From: Vulcanimicrobiota bacterium
Lineage (GTDB): Bacteria > Vulcanimicrobiota > Xenobia > Xenobiales > JADMJV01
Assembly (NCBI GenBank): GCA_017307785.1
Contig: JAFKGI010000007.1
Coordinates: 186,001 to 250,000 of the forward strand
DNA length: 64,000 nt
Reading direction: 5' to 3'
A program made the translations under genes and the position numbers. The notes under the pieces are model-generated. The model was not told where the DNA came from and did no database searches. It saw only the letters and a program-made list of their open reading frames with translations. Within the stretch, counting starts at the first letter, position 1. Every line of letters starts with the position of its first letter. Below, one piece after another: positions 8,900 through 17,034 of the stretch.

Positions 8900-9355
8900 A
8901 TGAAGACTCTGATTTTGATTCCCGTGCTTTGCCTGGCAGCCGTAGCCCAGGCCATTCCTACCCGTGGCGACTACTTCTGGGCCGCCAAGGCGGGCGAAGT
9001 CACCCAGGAAATGGGCCGTTACGCCCGCCTGGCTCTAGAGCACTCTCACGACCCGGCTGTGCTGGCTCACGCCCGCCGCATCGACAGCGAAAGCCGCGTG
9101 GACTATCAGCGTCTGGCCAACCTGGCCGAGACTCGAGAAATGCCGATGGCGACCGGTCCTACCGGAGCCCAGCAGCAGGAATACAACGCCATGGCCCTGC
9201 TCTCCGGCGCCCAGTTTGACCGCGCCTACTGGAAGAAGCAACAGGACTCGGCCACCGCGCTCAACATGTGTCGCAATCAAGCCCTGGCTCGCTCCCACGA
9301 CGAAGCCTTGAGCCAGGCCGTGCGCGGACTGGAAATCGAAGCCGCCGGACGCTAA
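8900..9355 (+). CDS. Exported DUF4142-like helical protein
   Basis: 151 residues. Signal peptide MKTLILIPVLCLAAVAQAIP. The mature part matches the DUF4142 pattern of four-helix, ferritin-like exported proteins: FWAAKAGEVTQEMGRYARLA, then a stretch like HDPAVLAHARRIDSES, and near the end GAQFDRAYWKKQQ. Family members are periplasmic or outer-membrane-associated and of unknown function, sometimes linked to stress. The gene is 72 bases after the Ser/Thr kinase and 35 bases before the diguanylate cyclase. No metal ligand set is obvious. Confidence 0.65.
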   Translation: MKTLILIPVLCLAAVAQAIPTRGDYFWAAKAGEVTQEMGRYARLALEHSHDPAVLAHARRIDSESRVDYQRLANLAETREMPMATGPTGAQQQEYNAMALLSGAQFDRAYWKKQQDSATALNMCRNQALARSHDEALSQAVRGLEIEAAGR

Positions 9356-9390
9356 GAGGGTACCGGCCGCCCACCCCAAACCTCAGCTTC

Positions 9391-10395
9391 ATGTCTGGAG
9401 AAAAGCGCCTTCTTGAAGCTCTACTGGCCACCACCCGCCTGATCGCCGCCAACCACCCTCTCCAAGAGGTGGTGCATCGACTGGCCGAAGAGCTCAATCA
9501 GGTGCTGAACGCCGACCGCTGTTCGGTGCTGATTCTCGATGAGGAAAATCATCAACTGGCCTTCCACGACTCGCTGGCTCTTTCGCAGTGGGAGCGGGAC
9601 AACATCCGCTTCCGCATGGGGGAAGGAGTGGCCGGCTGGGTGGCCCAAAATCGCGAGCCGGTGCTGATCGAGGACGTCAGCAAGGACCCGCGTTTCAAGC
9701 AGCACGACGGGCAACTGCGCCGCATGGTTTCGATGATCTGCGTTCCCCTGGAAATGCACCGCCGACTTATCGGTGTGCTCACTCTGACTACCGGTCATCC
9801 GGACCACGTCTTTGTGCAGGAAGAACTCGAGCTGGTGGTGCTGATCGCGGCCCATATCTCGCTGGCGCTGGAAAGCCACCGGCTTTATGAGCTTTCCGTG
9901 CTCGACGGCCTCACCAATATCTACAACCGGCGCTATCTGGACCAGCGCCTCAGTCAGGAACTGGCCGACTCTCGGCGCCACCAGAAACCCATCAGCGTGG
10001 CCCTGCTCGACCTGGACAACTTCAAGAAGCTCAATGACACTTACGGTCATCAAGCCGGCGATCAGGTGCTCTGCGAACTGACCGGGCTGATCTCCAAGGA
10101 ATTACGCCAGCACGACGTGCTGGCTCGTTACGGCGGCGAAGAATTCGCCTTGATTTTGGCCGGTACCGCCAACAAAGACGCCACGTTCCTGGCGGAGCGC
10201 CTGAGAAAGCTGGTGGCCGACCGAGACTTTTTCTACAAGAATCAGAGACTGCCGGTCACCATCAGCCTGGGTCTGGGCACCTACCCCGAGGACGGCGACG
10301 AGAAGATGGCCCTGTTACGCACCGCCGACAAGAACCTCTACCGCGCCAAAGAGCTCGGTCGTAACCGCGTCGTCAGCACCAGTCACCATTCGTAG
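9391..10395 (+). CDS. GAF-GGDEF diguanylate cyclase
   Basis: 334 residues. A GAF domain spans ~20-165 (MGEGVAGWVAQNREPVLIED is its core) and a GGDEF domain ~165-330. The active-site motif is GGEEF (248-252), a functional variant, and the product-inhibition I-site RQHD (239-242) sits exactly five residues before it. Thus the protein should make cyclic di-GMP from two GTP with allosteric feedback. No membrane segment is present, so it is cytosolic and gated by a small ligand or redox signal at GAF. ATG at 9391 chosen because longer in-frame starts lie inside the upstream gene and give an Arg-rich low-quality extension. Its last 81 bases overlap the convergent gene 10315-12279. Confidence 0.9.
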   Translation: MSGEKRLLEALLATTRLIAANHPLQEVVHRLAEELNQVLNADRCSVLILDEENHQLAFHDSLALSQWERDNIRFRMGEGVAGWVAQNREPVLIEDVSKDPRFKQHDGQLRRMVSMICVPLEMHRRLIGVLTLTTGHPDHVFVQEELELVVLIAAHISLALESHRLYELSVLDGLTNIYNRRYLDQRLSQELADSRRHQKPISVALLDLDNFKKLNDTYGHQAGDQVLCELTGLISKELRQHDVLARYGGEEFALILAGTANKDATFLAERLRKLVADRDFFYKNQRLPVTISLGLGTYPEDGDEKMALLRTADKNLYRAKELGRNRVVSTSHHS

Positions 10396-12279
10396 ACTCA
10401 CGGATCCGTTTTTCAAAGTCAACTCCGCTCGCGCCGGGGAATCCGCCGACCGCAGTCTCTCTCGGAACCAGCGAAAAACTCGGAGTCCCAGCGAGCGCGC
10501 AATCACCTCGTCCGAAAGAGTTGCTTCCAGGGCAAACTCGGCCACCGTTCGATTCCCATAAGCGCGCAACTCGGCCACCCAAACTCGCGCCGGTAGTGTG
10601 TAGTCCAGCCCGTCGTAGAGAAAATGCTGCAGCTCGAAAAGCGCATCTCCGGCCAGGGCCGAGACTTCCGGCTGACGGCTCAGCATTCGGATCGAAGCCA
10701 GACTGGCACCCACCCCGTCGTGCAGGTCGTTCAGCAGCCCCTCCCGCGCCGCCAGGGCGTTCTCGCGACGCTGGACCTCCTGCTCGAACAGGCGGGCGTT
10801 CTGATAAAGCAGCGCCGCCTGCCTGGCCAGGCGCTCCAATAGAGTCAGCACTCGACTGCTGTAGTGGCGACCGGACGGCAACGGTCCCAACCGGAGCCCA
10901 CGTCCCGCCTCCAACTGCATCTCCAGGGTGACCGGCTCCCCTAACTCGAGGCGGCAGCCCACTTCCAGCTTGCCGGCGCACCACTCCAAAGACGCGGGGG
11001 CGGGCCACTGCAGCAGCGTCGCATACAAACAGTCCAAAACTTCTTGCGAACCGCGCCCACTGGCTCGCTCTTGAAACTGCTGCACCACAGGAGTCTCTTC
11101 GCGGCGGAAAAGAGCCGCCACCCGAGTGTGCACTCCGCCGTAGGCGGAAGCGATCACCACCATCAAAATCACGGTGCTGGCCGGCAGCGCAAAACCACCG
11201 CCCAGAGCGGCCAGCAAGCTCATTTCCAGGACGCAGATCAGAGCCAACGTGAACAGGTAGACCAGACTGCCTTCGGCCAGGGTCTCGATATCAAACAAAC
11301 GATAGCGCTGGATGGCCAGCGAGTAACACCAGGGAATGCACACTAGAAAAAAGCCGACCGCGGCATCCTCGAAAATCCGCGGTCGGCCCAACAGCAAAGG
11401 CAGGCCGTTGAAGACCAGTCCGGGAGCCAGGCCCAGCACGTAGCCCGCCCAGATCCACTTCATTTGCTGGCGATGAACCGAGGAACGGTAGCGCCAGGTG
11501 GCCCGAATCACGGCCAGCAACACCACCGCATAGAGAGTGCCGACCAGACCCACTAACAGCGGCACATCCAGGCTGAGCAGGGCCAGACCCACCAGGGCAT
11601 AGAGAACGGTCATGAACGGGTCGGGGACGCTTTTTTCCGGCACCAGCAGCGTTACGTGTAAGAGGACGGCCGGCCCGAAAAGAAAGGCCAGGAAATTCAC
11701 GCCCAGCTCCAGCTTCAGCAAGCCCGGGTGCAGCACGGCTCCGTCCCGGAAGGGGGTGCTGGCCAGGTAACACCAACTGGTCAGCAGACACATCCAGCAG
11801 AACCAGAAAGACTCGGGTCGCCGGGGCGCTCGCGCCAGAGTGGTCCAACCCGCCCACAGGAAAAAACAGGCGGGTAAAAGCTCGATCCACACGTCCCGGC
11901 CCCAGCTCAGCACGCTATCGCGTGCCGGAGTCACTTCGAGGGAGAGCGGTCGCCCGGTGCGCAACACTTCCAGGTGGAGCGTCCCCGACTTCATCTGTTG
12001 GTAGAGAAAGGTCTTGTGCTCGACCCAATGGAGCAACTCGGCGCGAGAACGCAGCTGGACCGGGTCCCCCAAGAGCGAAGGGAAAACAGCCGGTCGCCCC
12101 TCCAGGCTCAGGATCCGATCCCCGGCCTGCAGCGGGACGCCGGCCGACTGCACCAGCCAGTGCTGACCGTCCCAGTGCAAGCGAGCCGGCAGACGCGCTC
12201 CGTCCAGCTTGGCCGCTAAGGACAGAGCCAGGAGCAAGGCGAAGCTCAGGGGAGCCAGCAACGACAGCCAGTTTCTCAC
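10315..12279 (-). CDS. Polytopic histidine-kinase-like protein with DLHDG box but degenerate ATPase end
   Basis: 654 residues. Order: membrane helix (~5-24), PDZ-like periplasmic segment (~30-120, with AGDRILSLEGRP), about eight membrane helices (~125-390), degenerate GAF-like region (~400-485), and LLNDLHDGVGASLASIRML with candidate phosphoacceptor His520, as in HisKA_3 (NarX/LiaS type). The 130 residues after this should be a HATPase_c domain, but no N-box Asn, no DxGxG and no GxGLG can be found; only a faint N-box-like helix (about 585-600) remains. So it may be an inactive kinase, a phosphotransfer partner or a degenerated gene. No response regulator is adjacent. It ends 81 bases inside the convergent diguanylate cyclase gene. 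Confidence 0.75.
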   Translation of the reverse strand: MRNWLSLLAPLSFALLLALSLAAKLDGARLPARLHWDGQHWLVQSAGVPLQAGDRILSLEGRPAVFPSLLGDPVQLRSRAELLHWVEHKTFLYQQMKSGTLHLEVLRTGRPLSLEVTPARDSVLSWGRDVWIELLPACFFLWAGWTTLARAPRRPESFWFCWMCLLTSWCYLASTPFRDGAVLHPGLLKLELGVNFLAFLFGPAVLLHVTLLVPEKSVPDPFMTVLYALVGLALLSLDVPLLVGLVGTLYAVVLLAVIRATWRYRSSVHRQQMKWIWAGYVLGLAPGLVFNGLPLLLGRPRIFEDAAVGFFLVCIPWCYSLAIQRYRLFDIETLAEGSLVYLFTLALICVLEMSLLAALGGGFALPASTVILMVVIASAYGGVHTRVAALFRREETPVVQQFQERASGRGSQEVLDCLYATLLQWPAPASLEWCAGKLEVGCRLELGEPVTLEMQLEAGRGLRLGPLPSGRHYSSRVLTLLERLARQAALLYQNARLFEQEVQRRENALAAREGLLNDLHDGVGASLASIRMLSRQPEVSALAGDALFELQHFLYDGLDYTLPARVWVAELRAYGNRTVAEFALEATLSDEVIARSLGLRVFRWFRERLRSADSPARAELTLKNGSVSLRMVTGADDAVTTELFGAVEVLVGGA

Positions 12280-12381
12280 CCGCCCTTCTTGCCTACCCTC
12301 AAGAGATTCCCTGGCCCGCCTCGAGGGATGAGACGATCGACCTGAAGGAGGCGTCGCAAAACCAGCAAAGACACCGGCTTG

Positions 12382-13245
12382 ATGGACCCCGAACTACACC
12401 GACTGGCTCTAACACAAGCGGCCCGCTTACAGGCTCTGAAACGCACCGAGCTTTTAGACAGCCTGCCAGAGCCCAGTTTCGAGCGCTTTACCCGCATGGC
12501 CGCCCGCCTGACCAGTTCCCCCACCGCCCTGGTCTCGTTGGTGGACGACAATCGCCAGTTCTTCAAAAGTGCTTTGGGTCTGGGCGAACCCTGGGCCAGC
12601 GAACGCCAAACTCCGCTGACCCATTCCTTCTGCCAGTATGTGGCCGCCTCGGGCCGTCCGCTGGTGGTGGAGGACGCCCGCGAACACGAACTGGTCAAGG
12701 ACAATCTGGCCGTCAGCGAACTGGGCGTGCTCTCCTATTTGGGCATTCCCCTCTGGGCCGAGGGCAAATGCATTGGCTCTTTGTGCGTGCTGGAAAGCCA
12801 GCCGCGCCGATGGAGCGAGGAAGACCAGCAGGCACTCCGCGATCTGGCCGCCACCGTCAACGCCGAGATCGAATTGCGGCTCACCACCACCTTCGCCGAG
12901 CGCCTGACCCAGCTGATGCCGGCCGTCATCTATGTCTATGACCGCTCCCAGGACCGGCTGACTTTTTACAACGAACTGGCCACGCTGTACAATCTCAACC
13001 CACTCTGGATCGAGCCGGTCGACGGCGAGGTCTGCTTGACCAGCAAAAAATCCCAGCAAACCCGTTGGTTCCTGCATCGCTGCATCATGCTGGACACGGA
13101 CGGCAATCTACAGCTGGGCGTGGCCACCGACATCGACGAGAGCAAGCGCCAGCTCTTGAGCCAGCTCGAGCAGGAGCTGCGAGGATCGGCCGATGTTGCC
13201 GAAGCTCTCGCCCGGGTTCGCCAGAGCCTGCAGGCAGCGGGATAA
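12382..13245 (+). CDS. Cytosolic GAF and PAS-like sensor protein without output domain
   Basis: 287 residues. Residues ~5-170 form a GAF domain of the kind common at the N-terminus of diguanylate cyclases and kinases: ELLDSLPEPSFERFTRMAAR, LVSLVDDNRQFFKS, HSFCQYV and YLGIPLW...GSLCVLE. Residues ~175-265 (AVIYVYDRSQDRLTFYNELA, then GVATDIDESKR) look like a PAS domain ending in the usual PAC-type strand. A short coiled tail follows. There is no GGDEF, kinase or DNA-binding domain, so it must act on a separate partner. It is divergent from the kinase-like gene at 10315-12279 with 102 bases between them, which may hold both promoters. Confidence 0.75.
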   Translation: MDPELHRLALTQAARLQALKRTELLDSLPEPSFERFTRMAARLTSSPTALVSLVDDNRQFFKSALGLGEPWASERQTPLTHSFCQYVAASGRPLVVEDAREHELVKDNLAVSELGVLSYLGIPLWAEGKCIGSLCVLESQPRRWSEEDQQALRDLAATVNAEIELRLTTTFAERLTQLMPAVIYVYDRSQDRLTFYNELATLYNLNPLWIEPVDGEVCLTSKKSQQTRWFLHRCIMLDTDGNLQLGVATDIDESKRQLLSQLEQELRGSADVAEALARVRQSLQAAG

Positions 13246-13279
13246 AGGCCGCCACGGAAAGATTGTGGAAGGCGCGGGC

Positions 13280-13732
13280 ATGCGCATCCTGCTTCTTCTC
13301 CTCCTTTCCACGGTCGCTCTGGCCGCTCCGCCCGCCGTCTCCAAAGACGGCCGTTTCACCATGGCCATTCCGGAAGAGTATCAGACTCTGAACAACCCCA
13401 ACCCCAGCAGCATGCTCAATCTGCTTTGCCCGACCGCCAAAGCTCTGGTGGTGGTGGTGCGCGCCAAGCCTGAGAAGAAAACTCCGGCCCAACTGATCAA
13501 AATCATGCCCAACGAAGTTCCCTGGAAGATCAGCTCCAGCAAGCTTGGCAAAGTCGGCAATCGCCAGGCCGCCATCTTCCAGGCCAGCGAAGTCATGCAG
13601 GAATATCCCAATTTCAAAACGGTGGTCGGCATCGTGCCCGCCTCTAAAGGACTTTACATATTTCAGATTCATTACTCTCAGGGCGAGCCGGCTGTGTACG
13701 AAAAGTGGCTTTCCGGCGTAACTTGGAAATAA
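13280..13732 (+). CDS. Small exported protein of unknown function
   Basis: 150 residues. Start ATG at 13280 chosen because GGAAGG lies seven bases upstream and the N-terminus MRILLLLLLSTVALAAPPA is a signal peptide. The mature domain has alternating hydrophobic strands and ends FQIHYSQGEPAVYEKWLSGV, similar in style to small periplasmic PsbP/MOG1-type or lipoprotein-localisation folds, but I cannot assign a family. Located 34 bases after the GAF/PAS gene on the same strand. Confidence 0.65.
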   Translation: MRILLLLLLSTVALAAPPAVSKDGRFTMAIPEEYQTLNNPNPSSMLNLLCPTAKALVVVVRAKPEKKTPAQLIKIMPNEVPWKISSSKLGKVGNRQAAIFQASEVMQEYPNFKTVVGIVPASKGLYIFQIHYSQGEPAVYEKWLSGVTWK

Positions 13733-13814
13733 ACGTTAACCCAGTCAACAATCTGCTAACGCCCACGGTCCCCTGAGAGGGTCTATACTGGAAAAAAAGC
13801 GGAGGATTTGATCT

Positions 13815-14096
13815 ATGGCGATTACCAACTTCACCGGTGCGGCTCTCGAACAACAGGCGGCCATCCTGGATGCCCGCCAGGCCCAATCGGTTATGACCAA
13901 TACCGACCTGATGAGCAAGCGCCTGCCGGCCGGATTGGCCTCCTCGGAAGCGGTCTTCGGTGCCGGCGGCTTCAGCCCGGAAACGGCCGCCCTGCTTTCG
14001 CCCAGCGACGGCGCTCTGCTTGGTCCCGACCTCGGCCTGGGCGCCCCCACTCCCCTCCCCAACCTGGGTGCTCTTCAGCAAAACTTCCTCCAGTAA
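13815..14096 (+). CDS. Small Ala/Leu/Gly-rich protein of unknown function
   Basis: 93 residues, MAITNFTGAALEQQ at the start and GALQQNFLQ at the end. GGAGG lies nine bases before the ATG and a strong intrinsic terminator follows 15 bases after the stop, so this is very likely a real, separately ended transcript. It has no signal peptide and no membrane helix; the second half is Pro/Leu/Gly-rich. Not recognised. Confidence 0.65.
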   Translation: MAITNFTGAALEQQAAILDARQAQSVMTNTDLMSKRLPAGLASSEAVFGAGGFSPETAALLSPSDGALLGPDLGLGAPTPLPNLGALQQNFLQ

Positions 14097-14111
14097 AGTG
14101 CCCGGATCAGG

Positions 14112-14146
14112 AGAGGCGGCCGTTTCCGGCCGCCTCTTTTTGCTTT
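14112..14146 (+). terminator. Strong intrinsic terminator
   Basis: An 11-bp GC-rich stem (AGAGGCGGCCG / CGGCCGCCTCT) with a TTTC loop, followed by TTTTTGCTTTTT on the plus strand. It ends the transcript of the 93-residue protein and separates it from the convergent thioredoxin-like gene. Confidence 0.9.
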
Positions 14147-14680
14147 TTAGCGGGTGACGTCCGCGATGGCGGCCTTCAACCGGTCCGCCTCCTTTGGCGT
14201 CCAGTTGACAAAAACCGCGCTGGTGGTGCGATCCTTGTAGACGATGACGGTGTTTTTCACGGCCGGGTCGGTGTTGATTTTGTAGCCCGGCAGGGACTCG
14301 TCCTGGGTCCCTTTCAAGAGGGCGAGACCGATGTTGTCGGCCTTTTCCGTCTTGTTTAACTCCTTGAGATGCTCAGGAGTGTCCTGCACGAAGAGCAGAA
14401 AGCCCTTGAACTGGGCTTTGTCGTGCTCCTTGGCGGCCTGGCTCAGCAGGCTCAGCAGGGGCTTGGTGTTGGCGTCGTCTTTGCCATTGATAAAGACCTG
14501 GCACGCAGGTCGTCTGCCATACTTTCAGACAGGGCAGGTGTCCGTGCCGGCATCCGGGCCGGTCACGTGTTGGGGGTGATGAGCGGGCAGCTTATCACCG
14601 ATGGCCGGTCCCGACTTGGGGACCGCCCAGCTCGCCACGGCAACCACGGCGAGCGTCAGCAAAACGCGAAATTTGCGCAT
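14147..14680 (-). CDS. Exported thioredoxin-like protein with in-frame UGA: probable selenoprotein (CPVU)
   Basis: One continuous frame from ATG 14680 (GGAGG six bases upstream) to 14147, interrupted once by TGA at 14525-14527. Read through, it gives 177 residues: signal peptide MRKFRVLLTLAVVAVASWA, a lead-in HPQHVTGPDAGTDT, then C49-P-V-(UGA)52-KYG, followed by a thioredoxin-like strand ACQVFING and a helix/strand body to VTR. The UGA sits exactly where the second Cys of a CxxC redox motif belongs, and flanking residues resemble planctomycete-type exported redoxin proteins that have C-x-V-C there (from memory). A SECIS-like hairpin follows (14495-14511). Likely role: periplasmic thiol/peroxide redox chemistry. 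Gene callers would split it at the UGA. Alternative: a nonsense mutation. No sel genes are in the window. Confidence 0.75.
14495..14511 (-). promoter_or_regulatory. SECIS-like hairpin downstream of in-frame UGA
   Basis: In the mRNA, GACCUG-CGUGC-CAGGUC forms a perfect 6-bp stem with a 5-base loop. The loop starts 19 bases after the UGA, and has G at loop position 2 followed by U. Bacterial SECIS elements are known to sit within the coding region shortly after the UGA with a G in the first two loop positions; this one fits. It is inside the gene, so coding selection alone does not explain the perfect stem. Confidence 0.65.
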
Positions 14681-14764
14681 CGCATTCCTCCGAGATTAGA
14701 TTATGAGCTTCGAGGAAGCTCACAAACCCTCAGTGCGAACCGGGCACCAACAGTCCTGCTGCCT

Positions 14765-16507
14765 TCAATGCTTGGGCAAACGGCGGGCCGCTTTGTAAGG
14801 AAAGACCTCGGGAATTTCACCGGCCCGCAGCTTAGCCTGGATCTTGCGCCAGAACTCGGCGTCGAACAAATCGCCATGCTCCTCGTAGAAAGCCGTCCGG
14901 GCCGAGTCCGGGAAGGCCAGAAACCGTTTGAACTCCTCGGGGAAAATATCGTTCTCGCGCACCGAGTACCAGGGTTCGGCGGCCATTTCTTGTTCGGGAG
15001 TGGTGGGTTGGGGCAGGTCACGGAAATTGCAGTCGGTGATGAAACACAACTCATCGTAGTCATAGAAGACGACCCGACCCGTGCGGGTCACGCCGAAGTT
15101 TTTGGTCAACAAATCGCCGGCAAAAATGTTGGAACGCGCCAGGTCTTTGAGGGCCTGACCATAGTCCAGGGCGGCCGCCAGAGCGGCGCCTTCGTCGGCT
15201 TCGTTCAGAAACAGATTGAGGGGACGCACGCGACGCTCGACATAAGCATGAGCGATGAGCACGTCGTTGTCCTCCAATCGCACCGTCTCGGCGGTGTCGC
15301 GCAGCAGCGTGGCCAGTAGATCTTCCTCAAACAGGCTCTTGGGAATGCGCAGATGCTCGAATTCGTGAGCTTCCACCAGGCGCCCGGCGCGGTCGTGTTC
15401 AAAAACCAGCCGATAGCGCTGCTCCACGTCGCTCCGGCTGGCTTCCTTCGGGTAGTCGAAGCGGTCTTTGATCAGCTTGAACACCACGTCATAGCTGGGC
15501 AAAGTGAAGACCAGCATCACCATACCGCGCGTGCCTTCGGCGGCTACGAACTTCTGGTTGGACTGCCGCAAATGGCCCACAAAGTCGCGATACAGCTCGG
15601 TCTTCCCGTGTCGATGGTAGCCGATGGCGTTGTAAAGGTCGCCCAGAGGTTTCTTGGGCAGCAGCGCGCGCAGCTGACGCACCAATTCGTAAGGGCACTC
15701 CAGATCCACGCGAAAATAGGAGCGAGTGTAGGAGAACAGGATCGACAGAGCCAGCTCATCGACCAACACCGCGTCCAGAGAAATCCCCCGTTCACTCTCG
15801 TGCCTCAGGCAAAGCGCCAGGGGCAGTTGAACTCCGTCTCTCTCGACCCGCCCGACCAGATAGACCCCGCGTCCTCGAAAGAAGGCGGTGGAAATCATTT
15901 CCAGGCCATACTCATCGCTGGCTCCCAGAGCCTGTAAAACCCGTTCGGCGGCATCTTCCACCTGCTGCTCCAGGCACTCCCACAAAGAGGCATCAAAACC
16001 ACCCGACTGACTATCGGTCAGAGCCTCGGTCAGCAGACCCTTCAAGCTCTTGCCGGAACGCCGGCGCAGCAGTTCATAAGCGATGCTGGTCGGTGGCGAA
16101 TCGAAGTCCGGGTCGACGAACTCGATGGACTGATCCACTCCTTCGGTGGCAAAAATGCGGCGAGTCACCGAGTTGAAGAAGCTCTCGGCAATCTCCCATT
16201 CCGGGTTCTGCGCGATCAGCGAAGAGTAAACGGCTTTGATGGCCACCCACACCTGGCGTTCTTCGAAGCGCTTGCCCATCATGGTCTGCAACGCGCCGGT
16301 CAGATCGTTGAGTTGCTCGCTATAGAGATGCAGGCGCTGAGAAGCGTCGGCGAAACTGCCCTGCCAATCCCGCTCCAGAAAGCGCTGACGAGCGCGCCGA
16401 CTGATCTCGCGAAACTCGGTCTGGTACTCCAAGAAAGCTTGTTTGACTTGCTCGGAGCACAGGGCGGCGAGTCGACTATCGGTGATGTGGGGAGCAGCGG
16501 GTTGCAT
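14765..16507 (-). CDS. aceK: Isocitrate dehydrogenase kinase/phosphatase
   Basis: 580 residues, close to the 578 of the E. coli protein. AceK both phosphorylates (inactivates) and dephosphorylates isocitrate dehydrogenase, switching carbon between the TCA cycle and glyoxylate bypass. Recognisable segments: FAAEGTRGMVM-type nucleotide loop (here KFVAAEGTRGMVMLVFTLPS at mid-protein), VFKLIKDRFDYPKE, and the C-terminal catalytic region with ARSNIFAGDLLTKNFGV and VVFYDYDELCFI. Length and motifs appear complete. Cytosolic. Neither aceA/aceB nor icd is in the window, so aceK is separated from its usual operon partners. It lies 41 bases after the unknown exported gene 16549-17034 and 84 bases before the thioredoxin-like gene, all same strand. 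Confidence 0.95.
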   Translation of the reverse strand: MQPAAPHITDSRLAALCSEQVKQAFLEYQTEFREISRRARQRFLERDWQGSFADASQRLHLYSEQLNDLTGALQTMMGKRFEERQVWVAIKAVYSSLIAQNPEWEIAESFFNSVTRRIFATEGVDQSIEFVDPDFDSPPTSIAYELLRRRSGKSLKGLLTEALTDSQSGGFDASLWECLEQQVEDAAERVLQALGASDEYGLEMISTAFFRGRGVYLVGRVERDGVQLPLALCLRHESERGISLDAVLVDELALSILFSYTRSYFRVDLECPYELVRQLRALLPKKPLGDLYNAIGYHRHGKTELYRDFVGHLRQSNQKFVAAEGTRGMVMLVFTLPSYDVVFKLIKDRFDYPKEASRSDVEQRYRLVFEHDRAGRLVEAHEFEHLRIPKSLFEEDLLATLLRDTAETVRLEDNDVLIAHAYVERRVRPLNLFLNEADEGAALAAALDYGQALKDLARSNIFAGDLLTKNFGVTRTGRVVFYDYDELCFITDCNFRDLPQPTTPEQEMAAEPWYSVRENDIFPEEFKRFLAFPDSARTAFYEEHGDLFDAEFWRKIQAKLRAGEIPEVFPYKAARRLPKH

Positions 16508-16548
16508 AGCCTGGCGCTTTTCGCGGGGCCTCCCTCGCAGCCCTCCGC

Positions 16549-17034
16549 TTAGAGTTTGATTCGAAAAGCCGGCAGTTGCGCGGCACTGGGAAAGCTCACC
16601 ACCAGCTTGGCCGGCACGAAAGAGGCCGGCAGGGTGATGTAGGCATTTTCCTTCCAGGCCCCGCCCTGCACGGTCAAGGGGGTGGGATTGGGAACGATCA
16701 GGTAAGGCTTGAAGGTCTGGGTAATGTCCTCGGCGTCGGCCACGGAAATATCCAGAGTGTCCACATCCTGCTGTTTCTGCCCGTATTTCATGGTCATCTT
16801 CAGCGCCCAGACTTTCTCGCCCGCATCCGGTCGCGGCAAGCCGCTATCCGCATCCAGCTCGGCCTGGCTGGCCTCGGTCATGCTGTCGACCTGCAAACGA
16901 TATTTGCCGTTGAAAAGCATCTGCTTGGGGCCGCCGGCCACGCCTTCTTTCTGGTTGGCGCCGCCTTCGATGGGCTTGGCCAGCACCGTGCCGGTCAGCA
17001 AAACACTCAGTGTAAAAAGTAGGCTCGCTTTCAT
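16549..17034 (-). CDS. Small exported beta-rich protein of unknown function
   Basis: 161 residues. Signal peptide MKASLLFTLSVLLTGTVLAKP. The mature part (KVWALKMTMKYGQKQ, then DISVADAEDI, then PSAAQLPAFRIKL at the end) has the strand pattern of DUF4352-like immunoglobulin-fold domains; that match is by impression only. Its ATG overlaps the stop codon of the preceding gene (ATGA), so it is translationally coupled to the DUF695-like protein. Confidence 0.6.
   Translation of the reverse strand: MKASLLFTLSVLLTGTVLAKPIEGGANQKEGVAGGPKQMLFNGKYRLQVDSMTEASQAELDADSGLPRPDAGEKVWALKMTMKYGQKQQDVDTLDISVADAEDITQTFKPYLIVPNPTPLTVQGGAWKENAYITLPASFVPAKLVVSFPSAAQLPAFRIKL

Noticed and set aside
12280..12381. Named promoter boxes between the divergent kinase-like and GAF/PAS genes
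   Set aside because: A divergent promoter must be near, but no convincing -35/-10 pair with proper spacing was visible.
14389..14680. Simple pseudogene by nonsense mutation
   Set aside because: Only one in-frame stop; it is UGA exactly at a redox Cys position, followed by a SECIS-like hairpin, so selenocysteine is favoured, though a pseudogene is not excluded.
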